A stretch of 64,000 nucleotides of DNA from Siphonodentalium dalli (lineage: Eukaryota > Mollusca > Scaphopoda > Gadilida > Siphonodentaliidae), in the NCBI GenBank assembly GCA_032622095.1, contig CP136067.1, forward strand, positions 132,993,990 through 133,057,989. Direction: 5' to 3'. Of the stretch, positions 1-12,030 are shown one piece after another. The notes beneath the pieces are model-generated. The model searched no databases. It had not been told where the DNA came from and saw only the letters and a program-made list of their open reading frames with translations. A program made the translations under genes and the position numbers. Position 1 is the stretch's first letter. Each line of letters opens with the position of its first letter.

Positions 1-135
1 ATTACCTGGGATAATTGACGAGTATACTATACATCTACAATATTAATAATATACAATCTATAGATCAAGCAGATCAAGCACATCTTGAGAAATCAAAAGA
101 ACAGAAGGGGTACTATATATTCGAGGGAAATATTT

Positions 136-175
136 AGATAATAAGTTCAACAATCAATTGTTGAACTTATTATCT
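136..175. repeat. perfect 18-bp inverted repeat (hairpin)
   Basis: Positions 136-153 and 158-175 are exact reverse complements around a 4-nt loop (154-157). A smaller inverted repeat (tttccca/tgggaaa) follows near 189-207. No gene is associated; this may be a foldback MITE core. Confidence 0.8.
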
Positions 176-944
176 GAACATTTCATAATTTCCCAACGTT
201 TGGGAAATGAGTCACAATGACAATGCATCAGGTGACAGACTCACAGCGTATTATCTGTTTATGCCTGCAATTGATGCGACACAATGTCCAAGTTGGTTTT
301 GTTTTGTATCTATATTTTTGAATGTTGGTTTGTATGGGCTGCAACGAGGTCCAGTAGCGGTAACATTTTAGGAGGATAACAGTTCGGCTTAAAACTAGAC
401 AAAAGTGTCTCCGTTTTGGGAATTCCAAGGTGGACGCACATGTGGACTGAACCTTTATCCACGTCCGCGAATGGAGGACTAAATAATCCTTAACTTCAAA
501 TTAAGTGTCAGATGAACGTTTTGCCGAAACTTCCTGGTATTTCAAAATGGATTTTCTCAAAATCTGTTAGGAATAGCTTTGTTAAATTTGGTACAACCGA
601 TAATTGTGATCCAATATTTAAGAACCATCGACCAATTTGATATTATAGCCTCATTTACTTCACTTTTGTGGCTTATTTCACTGTTTTCAGGTACCAAGAA
701 CTTCTGTAAAATGTAATTTTGTCAAAAGTGCAGTTCATATATCCATGGTATCATATCTCAAGATCATGAGAGGAGACTTAGTTATTCTTTATTTGTGAAA
801 TTGATTGATTATTTTCATTAAGAAAGGCAACTACCAACAAATAATGTTCTATATTGGATGATTTTCATGCCATGTCGGCTGAGATATTTGTGACTGCTTT
901 ATTCTTCATTATAATATATGGGGGTATGATGCTATATTATGCAT
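176..944. other. no gene recognised
   Basis: AT-rich sequence with only short reading frames that have no recognisable domains. I see no splice-bounded exon or repeat structure apart from the hairpin just upstream. Confidence 0.5.
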
Positions 945-1344
945 TTAACCCTTTACCCAACAAACCGGCCAAAATCGGCCAAATAAAGCTTCAACAGCCT
1001 AAAATATCTTCGGTCAGTCTCAATAGAACCATACAAATATGGATATCATTGGAACCGGCTCCTTGACCACATTGTGATAGTTACAGTTATGCCCTGTGCC
1101 AATGCATTCTCTTATATATGCGAGTCGACCATAGGTCGCCTCGCATATATAAGAGAATGCATTGGCCGAAAACAAATCTTTTTTAAACACTTTTTACCAT
1201 TTTTTCTTACATTCTTTAACAATTTTATAATTTTTAATGTGTTAAGCCAATGCATTCTCTTATATATGCGAGGCGACCTATGGTCGACTCGCATATATAA
1301 GAGAATGCATTGGCACAGGGCCATTCTGTTGGGTAAAGGGTTAA
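945..1344. mobile_element. piggyBac-like MITE, copy 1
   Basis: TTAA flanks (945-948 and 1341-1344) bracket an element whose ends are inverted repeats: CCCTTTACCCAACA on the left and its complement on the right. TTAA target sites and CCY-starting termini are the hallmark of the piggyBac superfamily. The interior has no transposase. It holds two long hairpins (about 1098-1164 and 1246-1313), each with arms of about 27 bp (gccaatgcattctcttatat and on). The second hairpin is the reverse complement of the first, so the element is a palindrome made of palindromes. Small ORFs read through the hairpins in both directions are artefacts of this symmetry. Confidence 0.85.
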
Positions 1345-4182
1345 AAATCAAGTATCAAGTGCCGACATTCGACCACGATAGCCGCATATAGCCAAAGACA
1401 TTATAATTCCTTTGTCTCCACCATTTAGTTGTCAGTGGCTGAGCACGTCAATACTGTGAATATCGGGTAAGATATATTAGGGACAATGACGTACACGGTT
1501 CATTATTTCACAAATAAGAGTTCGATGATGGTATTATACAGTTTAATCGAAACGATCGATGTTCAGTAAAATGATAGAATGTTGTTTATAGCAAGACAAT
1601 TGCAGATATCGATGTATTTCCTTACACGAAAACGGTACACAAACTAACATCGAACACTGGTCGGCGACATTTACGGATAAAATAAATAAATCACAAATGG
1701 TAAAGTTTCCATTAATTTACCAACTAATACACAAAATATTACTTTCGAGAAACTAGTGTTATTGACATATATAAGTAACAATGTTGTGATAAACATTTTA
1801 ACTACAACTGGAAGTGTTTGATACTGCTACGTATTTATAAGATTACAAGTACATTTAGCTGTAAGTAAAGAATCCAACAATTCGTATTCATGGCGACATT
1901 GTACTACACGTATTTATGATGGTCGGTGTTTTATCACCAACGAGAATCGGACCTTTCGCATCTTGGTCGACAACAGATAATTATAACGAATAGCTATTTG
2001 TTATTTGCTATTTCTAGCTATTCGTAGAAATGACTACGAGTCTGTGTGTAAGACAATCGTGCTTGCAAATCGCAGTAAGGTGATTACGGTACAGCGTGCC
2101 GTGATTATTTTGTACTTAATTGTGCCGTTATCACGTCACAGCTTAGGATTTTGTGTTTCGCAAATGTCTCGTGCTTCACGTCGACGAATGGTATGATTGC
2201 CACCAATAGATACAAATTAAAGCACATGGTGATCACAATTTAGGGTCATATTCTCAGAGTCAACTTCCACATTGAGGAGCTGAGTAACGATCACGAACTT
2301 ATTACTATATCATGTATTTGTGAGTTTTGTTGGAAATCCGAACATGTAATCGTATAGAGAGAAAGACGACAACAAATATAAAAAACACAAATTCTGTTAA
2401 CATTGTACCCTATTCGTATCAGTTATTTTTGTCGTTCAAAATTTGAAAGGTCTCTAATATGTCAATCAGTCCACTGTGAATGGCGACGAATTAAATTCTT
2501 TCACTCTGTCTCCAAAACCGATAATAGAAATAATCAGCCAGATTAAAACAAATGATTATATTATATCACGAGTATGGGCTAAATGAGTACGGGCTAAATG
2601 AGTACGAGTAAATCAGTGAGTAAATGGGTACGAGTAAATCAGTAGATTTAGCAGGGTGTATTAAATAATGCCTTAGCAGTGTCACGATAATCAATGGATT
2701 ACCAGCATACCGACCTAAATGGAGATTTGTATGGAAATTTCATTTTTGAGTTTGACAGCCGTTGGTATTTACGAAACCCGATTTGATTAGTCAGCCTTTC
2801 TATGAGAAATGACGGGAATACAATGGTTTGTTTAAAGAATGAACGCAATCTTTATAAGTTGCAAACTATTGTGCCCTAATCTCCATCTGCATATTATGCA
2901 TACAAAATATGTTCGAATTTGCGCAGCTGCCATCCTGTATTGCGTGTCCACACATCTGTCAAAATTGCCAGAAAAACTTTCATTAAATTATAGTATCTAG
3001 CTACATATTGCAACTTTCTATTGGTGAATTGTGAAATAACATAATATGTATATACGATCGTTTAATTGCTTACTGGACATACAACGAGTTATTGCACTAT
3101 TTATTCTTAAATTCATGTAAATGTCAATCGTATAACAACTTATGTAATTATATACATTTTACTGCGTATATAGTAGACAGTGAGGTATGTACAATTATTA
3201 TTAGTTAGTCGTTCACACCCAGGCTACATCCCTCTACGACGAATTGTCAGTAAACTTGCTAGTTAAACTTGCCAGTTTGTGATCGTATATACGCTGAAAA
3301 GCCAGGCCTGATACAGTTAGTCTTAGTTTAAACATATTTTGTTGTAGTGAATTACTAAAAGGGAAATGGCCACAAGGTTTTTTCTTCTTAAATGCAGTCA
3401 GACATAACAACACAGTTACTTCAAGCTCTAGCTACAAATTTGTTTCTTTCTGGATAGCGACATTCATTTCTAGTATGCTTTATTGCTAGACATGATTTAA
3501 CTTATTACATGCAGCACCAATTCGCACGACCTAATTTCTTTGTGATTTGCAATTTTTCGTATGCTACAACATACGTTTATGACTGATTGCTTGTGAATGC
3601 GCTTAAGAGGACCCCAACAAAATTCCACCCGTTATTAAGATATAATCTCTTCAGGAACACATTGATGACTCGAGAAAATTTGGCAGGATGTATTAAATAA
3701 TGGGCGTTTTAGACATCATAATTAATATTTCCCGTGCAAGATGCACTATCATTAAACATTGCTCGGTGGGCGCGGTGAGCTGATCAACTCATCGTCGATA
3801 AACCATAAAGACCATTGTATATCGAACATATTAAGCGAGAGACTTTGTCAAAAAATATCATGCATTATAAATTGAAGTGATGGAATTCTAACACTGGTAC
3901 AGTATACTATCAATACGACAAAATTAGCAATTTCCGGTGTCGGGTATACATGGCGGGTGTGGTCGTTTATATATACATGCATAAGGAATCTCTACTACGA
4001 TTGATCAACAATGTAGTGTTCATTTTCATCGCATAAGAACAATCTCTACCACAGTGCACCAGTCATACTTCCTTTCCGACTGTCAACGGCTGGGTTTTTC
4101 CAGCAAAAATGCCGTACTCGATCCTCCCAAATTCCGATGTCAGATGTGCGTTGAGAACAGAACGGAGATTTTAGATGTATAG
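1345..4182. other. no gene recognised
   Basis: 2.8 kb of AT-rich non-coding sequence. A short imperfect tandem repeat around 2573-2650 (units like gggctaaatgagtac / gagtaaatcagt) is the only local structure I see. A phrase gtattaaataatg recurs near 2655 and 3690. The 63-residue frame at 2005-2196 has no recognisable domain. Confidence 0.5.
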
Positions 4183-4445
4183 TGTAACACGCCCCTGTGA
4201 TATGCACCTTTAATTTGTATCCCTTAAAGTATGATGGGGGAACAACTGTTTATTGGAGATATATCTAAAATATTCCCAACTACATTTTGTAGAGGAACCT
4301 TTGTACCTCGTTTTACCCCACAACATAGGAGAACCTGTAGCAGAAGTCGGATGTGCTTAATCATGGTGCGAACCCTCTTGTGGAGTTGAATCATGTTCAG
4401 ATTGCAGGAATATTGTATAAAATAGAAATTTGATGATCAAGCAAG
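4183..4445 (+). repeat. 5' LTR fragment (U3 part)
   Basis: It begins TGTAACACGCCCC and aligns with 8597-8845 over about 250 bp with scattered substitutions. Shared blocks include atctaaaatattcc, ctacattttgtagaggaacc and cggatgtgcttaatcatggt. It is cut off where the gag frame begins. Confidence 0.8.
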
Positions 4446-4746
4446 GACGCAAACTGCCACACAAAGTGCCTTATCCTTGTCCGGAATGTTTTATGTCTAC
4501 GATGGCGATGGCTCTAAATTCAAAGAATTTATCAAACAAGTGGAAAGATATTGCCGAGTCATAGGCACCGATTTTGGAGAATATTGGTTAGTAGCACTAC
4601 AACGAACTGGAGGCCCTGTAACAAATTTTATGCAACGATTTCAACGAGAAAACCCCATAGCCTCTTGGGAACAAATTAGGGAAGAAATGACGATCAGATA
4701 CGACAATGTCACAACATTAAGGACGATTCGCCAAAAGCCCCTATAA
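4441..4746 (+). pseudogene. gag-like fragment of the gypsy element
   Basis: An open frame of about 100 codons, ATG at 4477 but open further upstream. It reads as a retrotransposon capsid segment: the phrases YDGDGSKFKEFIKQVERY and WEQIREEMTIRY match the usual gypsy Gag pattern (F-x-G-D/E-x-x-K-F-x-E-F-x-x-x-x-E, then W-x-x-L/I-x-x-x-x-x-x-R-Y). The N-terminus is missing and the frame stops at 4746 with no zinc knuckle. Confidence 0.65.
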
Positions 4747-5142
4747 AATATACACATATCTGTGGAAAGGATAAGAGTCTAAGAAAAATGGCAACCAACG
4801 CATTTTCTGATAGTGTTTAAAGAACAAAAATGTTCAATTACAATTAGTGGGAATATCTTTTGAATTACAATGTATATGTTTAGGAAATCGCCTTGTACCA
4901 CTAGTACCAGACATACAAATTGATAGTTTGATCAGGTTAAAAAGCCAGGCTGCATTGAATCCAGATGTTGTCTTCTGAGCTCTGTAAATATAGTTGGCGG
5001 CAGTTTTGGATTGTTTAATACGCCTTATTTAGAAGGAACATTACTTGTCTTGATAGTAAATAACACTGATAAATTTTAAAAACTCAAGAAAGGCTGTGTT
5101 GTTGGACGAGTTGAAAATGTAAATAATGCTGAAATAAATTAT

Positions 5143-6060
5143 GTGCAATCTTATGATAATAAACTGGACTCACAAGCTAGTCCAAGCAATGTAATTAAAA
5201 TTGCAGATGTTGAAATTAATGCACCCAAAGATAATACAGACTTTGTTAGAAACTTACTAAAAGTAAACCGTGATCTGTTTGTGGCTACTGATTCTCAGTT
5301 AGGCTTTACTGACACAAATGTACAAATGTCAATAGATACACAATGTCATCAGCCTATAGACATGAAACCATATAGTGTTCCATTACTAAAGAAACTTATA
5401 ATGAACAAAGCTGTTGACGAAACGATTGACACAGATGTCATTGAAAAGTCAAGGCCACCTTGGGCTTTCCCCTGCTTACTTGTAGGCAAGAAAGATGGTA
5501 CACAACATTTCTCTGTCGACTTCAGAAAAATACTCCCAAGAATCAATGACTTATTCAAATTACTAAATGGGTCAAAGTTTTTCACCTAATCAGTGGATAT
5601 TGGCAAATCAAATTAGACGAAGATGCACAACAGAAGTGTAGCTTCGTCTGTCACAAAGGACAGTACAATTTTAAGGTAAAATTAGCCTATGGATTGGTTA
5701 ACACTCTTTCAAGAATGAATGAGTATTGTCCATAATTGCCTTCATTGTATTTGATTATCTTAATTTTCAGTAATAACCCGAGAAGAATATGTCCAACATA
5801 TTGAAAAAGTCTTTGGTAGACTCTGTGAATTACGTAAATGCAGCTTCTCCCAAAAAGAAACTAACTATTTGGGTTATAATGAAAAAGGAGCCCAATCTGA
5901 TAGGAAGAAAGTCCAAGTAATTCGAAATTTAACACCCACTCCAAATGAATGAGGAATTCGCTCATTTTTAGGCATGGTTGGATATTATAGACGATTCAGT
6001 CCAGGCTTTAGTGCCATTGCAACTCCACGCATAGAATTAATAATGATACATTCAAATTTA
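5143..6060 (+). pseudogene. gypsy reverse transcriptase, disrupted
   Basis: The frame at 5143-5589 holds the start of a Ty3/gypsy RT: HQPIDMKPYSVP, then RPPWAFPCLLVGKKDG and SVDFRKI (the usual S-P-W-x-x-P-x-x-L-V-x-K-K-D-G and x-D-Y/F-R block). After a stop the similarity continues around 5590-5710 (GYWQIKLDEDA, FKVKLAYGL) and 5790-5990 (REEYVQHIEKVFGRL, then FLGMVGYYRRF of the thumb/connection). The catalytic Y-x-D-D region near 5745-5775 is degraded (reads DYLNF) and several stops intervene, so no active enzyme is encoded. Confidence 0.8.
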
Positions 6061-6249
6061 AATGGTCTTCAGAATGCCAAAGAAGTTTTGACCTCAATAA
6101 AAGATATGTCGTCTTTGTCGACGCTCCCATAATTGTGTTGGTGCCTGTTTAACACAACCTATGGATGAAAGTGATCTCTTAACAGATGATGAGACAGCTG
6201 AAACCCCGATTTAACATATATAACAAAAAACTTAGTGGCACAAAGCAAC

Positions 6250-6490
6250 GATGAGAAAATAATGCTTTGCCATTCACTACGCCTTACGAAAGTTTGATCA
6301 CTACCTTACAAATTACTATGTTGTAATTAGGACAGCATTAACCATCAGAATACCTCCTGACAGACCCAAAAAGCTACAGAAATGGGGCATGGATATTGTC
6401 GGTTATAACTGCAAAATAGAATACATTCCAGGTCCTTTAAATATATGTGCAGATATATTTAGTCGTCTTCCACTCAAATCATAATCAAAA
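6250..6490 (+). pseudogene. gypsy RNase H domain remnant
   Basis: Plus-strand reading around 6275-6480 gives the RNase H end of pol: A-L-R-K-F-D-H-Y-L, then RPKKLQKWGMDIVGYNCKIE and CADIFSRLP. The last is the standard N-x-x-A-D-x-x-S-R gypsy motif. Stops and shifts separate it from the reverse transcriptase. Confidence 0.75.
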
Positions 6491-6829
6491 CAATGATAGT
6501 GATGACACTTCCACTGTTGAACCTGAAATAAATAATAAAGCCTACGAAGTCAATGCATCAAACTATAATAAATGTAACCCTAGAAAGTTCGTTGATTGCA
6601 AACCTCCTTTTGAAGAAATGGACTTCAACTTACTGGATATAATATGAATGATGAACAAGATACAGATCATAGTATAGTAGAGTTGAAACGACAATATAAC
6701 AGTAATAACCCTAATCCTCAAGTATGGGAGAATTATTTTGTAATATAAGACATTGTGTATTATATAAGTAACCCTTCTGATTACCCTGTACTATGATTAT
6801 GTATTCCGGCACATATCCATGATTCCCTC

Positions 6830-7060
6830 TTGAGGCATAGATAATGGCCACATGGGTACCGATAAGATGTTCAATTCCTTAAAAAGGAAATATTATTGGA
6901 TAAATTTATATAAGGATATTTACTGACATTGTGAAATTGCATTCCATGCCAAAGTATAAAGATGCAAAATAAATCTCATCCGATGCAGGAGTATGACACA
7001 GCCACTTACCCCTTTGCTAAAATTACTCTAGACTTGTTTAAAATCAATTCATTGCTGTAT
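6830..7060 (+). pseudogene. gypsy integrase N-terminal fragment
   Basis: Translation near 6848-6950 gives HMGTDKMFNSLKRKYYWINL followed by a stop and H-C-E-I, matching the H-H-C-C zinc-binding start of retroviral/gypsy integrases. Downstream, FAKITLDLFK (about 7013-7042) resembles the strand carrying the first catalytic Asp of the DDE core. The remainder of the core is missing. Confidence 0.65.
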
Positions 7061-7239
7061 ACGTTAAATGAACCAAATACAATTAAAGATATGAATAAAA
7101 TCAATCAGGACTCTTTGTCCTCAGTTTGCGTCATCCCCAAAAATTGGCATAAATTGTGAAAACCAAGAACAACTGGAACAAATAACCTTATCCCCTCCTC
7201 TCGATATGTTAGAATTAAAACCCGCATGTGTAGCCTCAT

Positions 7240-7936
7240 CAAGTAAACTAAAATTCGAAAGTTATTTCGAGGCAATAATACGTATCTGGTTTCATCGTTT
7301 GATTCCAAAATACTGCCAAAATTTAACATTTCAAGAGTTAAGTTGCGGATACCTTTAATTTCAGAATTTTCTTCATTACAAGACGTAACCATTCCACCAA
7401 TTCAAAAAGCCGTCTGTAGCATACCTTTGGTACATTTAATGGAAAGCCTAAAGGCCAAAGATGAAGTTCGATTCACTTCCCCCTTCCCATGTAATAAAAT
7501 ATTGTATGCACTGGTCACTGTAGCAATATTGATAATGTTATATATAATATTCGGCTCAGAACAAATTGTTGACATTATACAGGTCCCAATTTCAAAAAGA
7601 CTGTAATAGGTTAATGAGAAAAGGCAGATTGGCTAAAGAAAAATAGTGAGAGTGTGTGAGAGTGGTGAAGATACAGAAGACATCGAACCAGCAGAAGCAG
7701 ACATACTTCAACCTGAAGGACGATATAAAGTAATACTTTATCCAGAAGATGTAATAACAGAAAGATTCGACGCTGGACTTGTCAACGCATCGACCTTGAC
7801 ACCAGTGCCGCACAATACTGCTGGAGCCTCCATATACCTGAACAATTTGTCAAATGAGACCCACTTCAAGAATGAAAATGTTGAAGGTGGTCCGAAGATT
7901 TACAATATACAGCCGACCGTGCCGAAAAGGAACTGA
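7240..7936 (+). pseudogene. third ORF remains of the gypsy element, possibly env-like
   Basis: An open frame to 7606 ends with one strongly hydrophobic stretch (residues ILYALVTVAILIMLYIIFG, encoded about 7496-7552) followed by a short tail, as in a C-terminally anchored membrane protein. A second short frame at 7646-7936 is acidic and has no hydrophobic segment. Their position between integrase remains and the 3' LTR is where env-like ORFs sit in some gypsy lineages. No envelope family motif is recognised, so the env reading is an inference from position and the membrane segment. Confidence 0.35.
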
Positions 7937-7943
7937 GCTGAGC

Positions 7944-8215
7944 TGTTCGAAATTCACAAATAAATGAAAAAATAATCATAACGATCTTCAGCAAAGAAAA
8001 TTCGAAATACATAAAGAAATGAAGAGATTATTCATAACGATTTCAACAAAGAAGATTCGAAATACATAAAGAAATGAAGAGATTATTCATAACGATCTGC
8101 AGCAATGAAGATCCGATACTTAAAGAAATGAAGTGATTATTCATAAAAATCTTCAGCAAAGATTTGATACATAAAAGAACTGAACAACAATTCAGTGAGA
8201 ATGATTTGATACATA
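7944..8215 (+). repeat. tandem repeat, about 55-bp unit
   Basis: Four to five decaying copies of a unit containing ttcgaaatacataaagaaat and gattattcataacgat, between the third ORF and the 3' LTR of the gypsy element. The last copies are shortened. Confidence 0.8.
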
Positions 8216-8596
8216 TGTGTGAACAGGAAGCACATATACGCACATATACACACATACTGTTCTGTTCTATCCCGTTCTAATATATACATATAAACTGCGA
8301 AGGAAATTCAGTACGAAGATTTTTACCTAAAGTAGATCATTCAGTGATATGTGAAAAGACAGATCCTGCTCTGAACATTACTGAACACTATTACCTTATT
8401 ATTGTTTCATAATTTATGTCTTATTAATGAACTATCATATATAAACATCACGAGAGAAAGAATTCGAAAAAAGACCATACAATAACAAAACAAATGTGTG
8501 GTATGGCCACCTTGATTTGGCCCATGACTTACCTTCAAAACAATCTGCTAATTACAGTTCTGTTAGGTCTTCTTATCTGAATATCCGTCTATGAGA

Positions 8597-9300
8597 TGTC
8601 GTCCCTGCGATACGCCCCTTTAATTAAGTCCCTTAGTTTATGATGGGGTTGCTGATTATTGGCGATATATATCTAAAATATTCCTATCTACATTTTGTAG
8701 AGGAACCAATGTGCCCATTGTCCCCACAACATAGGAAACCCTGTAGCAAAAATCGGATGTGCTTAATCATGGTGCGATCGGTCTTGTGGAATTGACTCAT
8801 GGTCAGATTGTAGGAATATTGTATACTAATATGCTGATCATGAGTCAAAGTAGAAACCTCTGTAGAAATTAGTAATGTTAAACTTAGTCACCTGCGGTCA
8901 CATGCAATCACATGAAGTCATGTGTGGTTATATCTCTCCCATGACATCATGTGATTCCATGTCCATGAATGAGTGTACGTGGCCTGCGCATGATATTATG
9001 TGGTGTCAGGTGATGTCATATGATTTGTCACGAGGGCACTTTTGTTCTCCTGCATAAAAGCGTGGGTAAAATGACCAACGATGTTCAGTCTCAGTTGCAT
9101 TCAGTCCAGCTCTTATCTTACTTACGAGAAGTTCCATACTCTAGATAGCCCGTTCGGATACAGAAATAAATATTCACAGACAAATGAAGAACATCACGGC
9201 CAAATTGATAATCAATAGCAAAAACACAACAAGGATTGAAGTTCTACCACCATAGGTCTTGTTACATATTACTCAGCAATCTGACAACCACTTAGTACTC
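8597..9300 (+). repeat. 3' LTR of the gypsy element
   Basis: It starts TGTCGTCCCTGCGATACGCC and matches the 5' LTR fragment up to about 8845. It then continues with a stretch unique to this copy that has a TATA-like gcataaaagcg at about 9052-9062, consistent with the end of U3 and start of R. The end coordinate is a guess within about 50 bp. Confidence 0.65.
8875..9062 (+). promoter_or_regulatory. LTR U3 promoter region with E-box-like cluster and TATA-like box
   Basis: Within about 150 bp there are many CANNTG hexamers (CACCTG, CACATG, CATGTG, CATATG) and CRE-like TGACATCA/TGATGTCA variants, followed by the TATA-like cataaaag at about 9053. The arrangement suits an LTR enhancer/promoter; factor binding is inferred from motif resemblance only. 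Confidence 0.4.
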
Positions 9301-9614
9301 TTGTGTTTGAGCCTTGATTCGAACCAAAGCACTACATGAATTATTTACGATTGATCCACATGTGCAAGGTAGTATCCTTTTCCCTCGCTACGCTGAACTA
9401 AATTCGAAGCATTATGTATGTGGCATCATGTGAAGGTAATGTTGCTAAATTGTCACGTTCTCGTGCTTCTGTTAACTAAGGTACCCGAACATAAAATGTA
9501 GGGAATTGTATCATAATTGGATTCAAAAAGTACGGAAACTAACTATACACCACATACATTTAATCATATGTTCCTCGAAAGATGTGTGAAATGATCCTCA
9601 AATCAATCTGCTAC

Positions 9615-9989
9615 TTAACCCTTTACCCAACAAACCGGCCAAAACCGGCCAAATAAAGCTTCAACAGCCTAAAATATCTTCGGTCTGTCTCAATAAAACC
9701 ATACAAATATGGATATCATTGGAACCAGCTCCTTGACCACAGTGTGATAGTTACAGTTATGCCCTGTGCCAATGCATTCTCTTATATATGCGAGTCGACC
9801 ATAGGTCGCCTCGCATATATAAGAGAATGCATTGGCCTAAAAAAAAATTCTAATTTGTTCTTACATTTGTTAACAATTAATATGTGTTAAGCCAATGCAT
9901 TCTCTTATATATGCGAGGCGACCTATGGTCGACTCGCATATATAAGAGAATGCATTGACACAGGGCCGTTTTGTTGGGTAAAGGGTTAA
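9615..9989. mobile_element. piggyBac-like MITE, copy 2
   Basis: TTAA at 9615-9618 and 9986-9989, with the same CCCTTTACCCAACA termini and the same paired hairpins (about 9770-9836 and 9892-9958) as the copy at 945-1344. It is about 25 bp shorter in the spacer between the hairpins. Confidence 0.85.
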
Positions 9990-11709
9990 AAAAGTGGGTC
10001 TGCCTGCATGGGGAATGACGGTTCTTCTTACTTGTGTCTGTCCCCAGCATTCCAGCAGTCGGGCTCTTTGTCTTTGTCGTAGCAGGGGCCCATTACACAA
10101 ACCGATCAACACAATCATGCATTTAAAAGTGTATTTAATTATATTAGCATGTATCCACTGCTGTATAAATGTGTACGTATGCTGTCTAATGTCCCATAAT
10201 AATATATGGCTGAGAATAAAATCATTAATTCCCCAAAAATATTTCTCAAAATGTGGATTGGAGTACACAGGATAATGAATCTGACCCAATAGACGTGGCA
10301 TCATATCTCTTTGGTTTCTTATATTCAATAATAACAAATCGACAAGCGAAACAATGTAACATAAATATGCATGCCTATAATTGAAAATATATTCCAAAAT
10401 CGCCACCAACTTGTCAATACTTTCTTTTATAGAGCTAACTTGTGGGTCGATTGGGCGGGATTTGGATTCCAGGTACTCTAATCAACGAGTTGGAAATACT
10501 TGGTACCCAAAAGCAACTTTTCGGAGAACCTGTACTACACAAGTTAATGAAAATATGCGAACATTTTCAATTCAATAAAACCCAAATGCAACGGTTTTGT
10601 CGAGATGAACCGGACGGAATACAAGTGTAATCATAGGTGGCGGCACCTATAACACCAGAAATTTCTATTTGGTTCTCAGCTGAGGAAATCATGTAGACAA
10701 ACCCGTTGATGGATATACCGATTTCGTTAACCTTGCTATGTTAACCAAAACATTGTTATAAAAACCAAATCAGCTATACTTGGATAGTTTGGTTCGTTGT
10801 TTATTGAATCAAAATGCAGTTTGGTTTTCGTGGGGATTATGAAATCTATATAGCTTTAGAAAGACCTCACTTAGTTTGAAAATTGATGTTTCCATTAATT
10901 TACCATGCCCCCTTGCGTCATCATGGACATTTTAAAATGGCAACCAAAAATTATATTTAACTAGTTTTCCATTTATTAGAAGTACCAATATACATCCATA
11001 AATAAATAAATGAATCCTGGAATTTCAAAATGGCCACCAAGTACATATTTGCTATTTCAAATACATCAATAAGCACTAATGGTCATTATAGTACATCGGC
11101 CTCCTGTATATATGTTGAGTAATTGTCCATTTTGTGTTAAAAGCATCATATTTGACATATAATTTGAAGGCACGGTTGGCCTTAATTGTCGAAAATATTC
11201 ATATTTTTTCCAAACACTGTAAACAGAAAAACATTAAAACGCATACAGTTTCGTTCATATATACCATGACCATCGCGTAAACAGCATGTTATCGTAAAGA
11301 CCTACTATATTTTACCTAAGCAAGAGCCTGATTGTGTTACATAAGACCACACAATGCTACTGGCTAATCACACACAAATGGCATAAACGCTCTTTATCAG
11401 TTCCATATCAGGAATTCACCCACAAAGAACGCTCTTTATGTTTACCATCATAATATAAACAAACCTCAGAAAAGTAACTTTTTATGCTTTTGTTTACACA
11501 ACAATGGTCAAACATATGACAATAACATACTGTTTATGCGATATTTCTTATTTGTATACGGACAAAGTCTATCTATATTTTGATGTACTTTCTGTTTGTA
11601 GCGGTTTTTGACGGGTGGAGATATTTTCACAGGATACCCACCGCCAAGGCCAACCGTACCTTTAATAAGGTATATGAGAGCCCTCAGCATTTACGTTTTA
11701 TTGTTTCAG
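9990..11709. other. no gene recognised; upstream of lectin exon
   Basis: Short frames here show no domain. I looked for a signal-peptide/PAN exon like the one at 58140-58443 and did not find one, so the 5' exon of lectin gene 1 is either farther upstream than this window or too diverged to see. Confidence 0.45.
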
Positions 11710-11913
11710 TTCTGACACCCGGAAAACAACTGTACCATTACAACTCCACTAGGAACGAAGCAATCATTATTACCTTGACAAAAGATCTTGCATCACCATC
11801 TGTGACATGGCATGCGGCTAATGCTGCTTGCACACAGGAGGGTGGAGAATTGCTACCCATAGACGACAGTGATGAAATCCACATATTCAATGATTTGGAC
11901 ACAGCATACCCTG
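11710..11913 (+). CDS. C-type lectin gene 1, exon encoding N-terminal half of the CTLD
   Basis: A 204-nt exon between a tttcag acceptor (ends 11709) and a GTACGT donor (11914). The reading gives LTPGKQLYHYNSTRNEAIII then VTWHAANAACTQEGGELLPI, the W-x-x-A-x-x-x-C-x-x-x-G-G-x-L motif that opens a C-type lectin fold. It begins with two nt and ends with one nt of split codons. Joining to 19733 in phase gives a continuous domain (-DTAYP-A-AMIRYWIG-). It has the same length and phase as 59064-59267 and is clearly paralogous. The product is expected to be secreted or cell-surface, but its first exon is not seen. The open frame extends into flanking intron on both sides and should not be taken as one exon. 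Confidence 0.8.
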
Positions 11914-11954
11914 GTACGTTGTGTAAAATTTTATACATCATGATCCTAATAAAC

Positions 11955-12030
11955 ACCACTATCCATCTAACTGGGCGAAGTGTGAACCAAAAAAAAGTAC
12001 ATGTTTACCCACCAAACCTTCAAATGAACA
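11955..12030 (+). repeat. intron segment shared with lectin gene 2
   Basis: Sequence with ctgggcga, gtgaaccaa and acccaccaa matches 59758-59825 in the corresponding intron of gene 2. It indicates a segmental duplication that included intron sequence, not retroposition of the exon. Confidence 0.6.

Larger units (their letters stand above)
4183..9300 (+). mobile_element. decayed Ty3/gypsy-type LTR retrotransposon
   Basis: Two copies of a related sequence (4183-4445 and 8597-8845) frame plus-strand remains in the order gag, reverse transcriptase, RNase H, integrase and a third ORF. This is the Ty3/gypsy order. Every pol domain has stops or frameshifts. The 5' LTR is truncated after its U3 part and runs almost directly into gag, so R, U5, the primer-binding site and the gag start are missing. 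The right boundary (about 9300) is approximate because no terminal CA or target duplication was identified. Confidence 0.8.

Noticed and set aside
1074-1391. Overlapping 105- and 79-residue ORFs on both strands
   Set aside because: They are products of the palindromic MITE interior.
9870-10409. 179-residue minus-strand ORF
   Set aside because: It reads through the MITE hairpin and flanking sequence; no domain and composition is unlike a protein.
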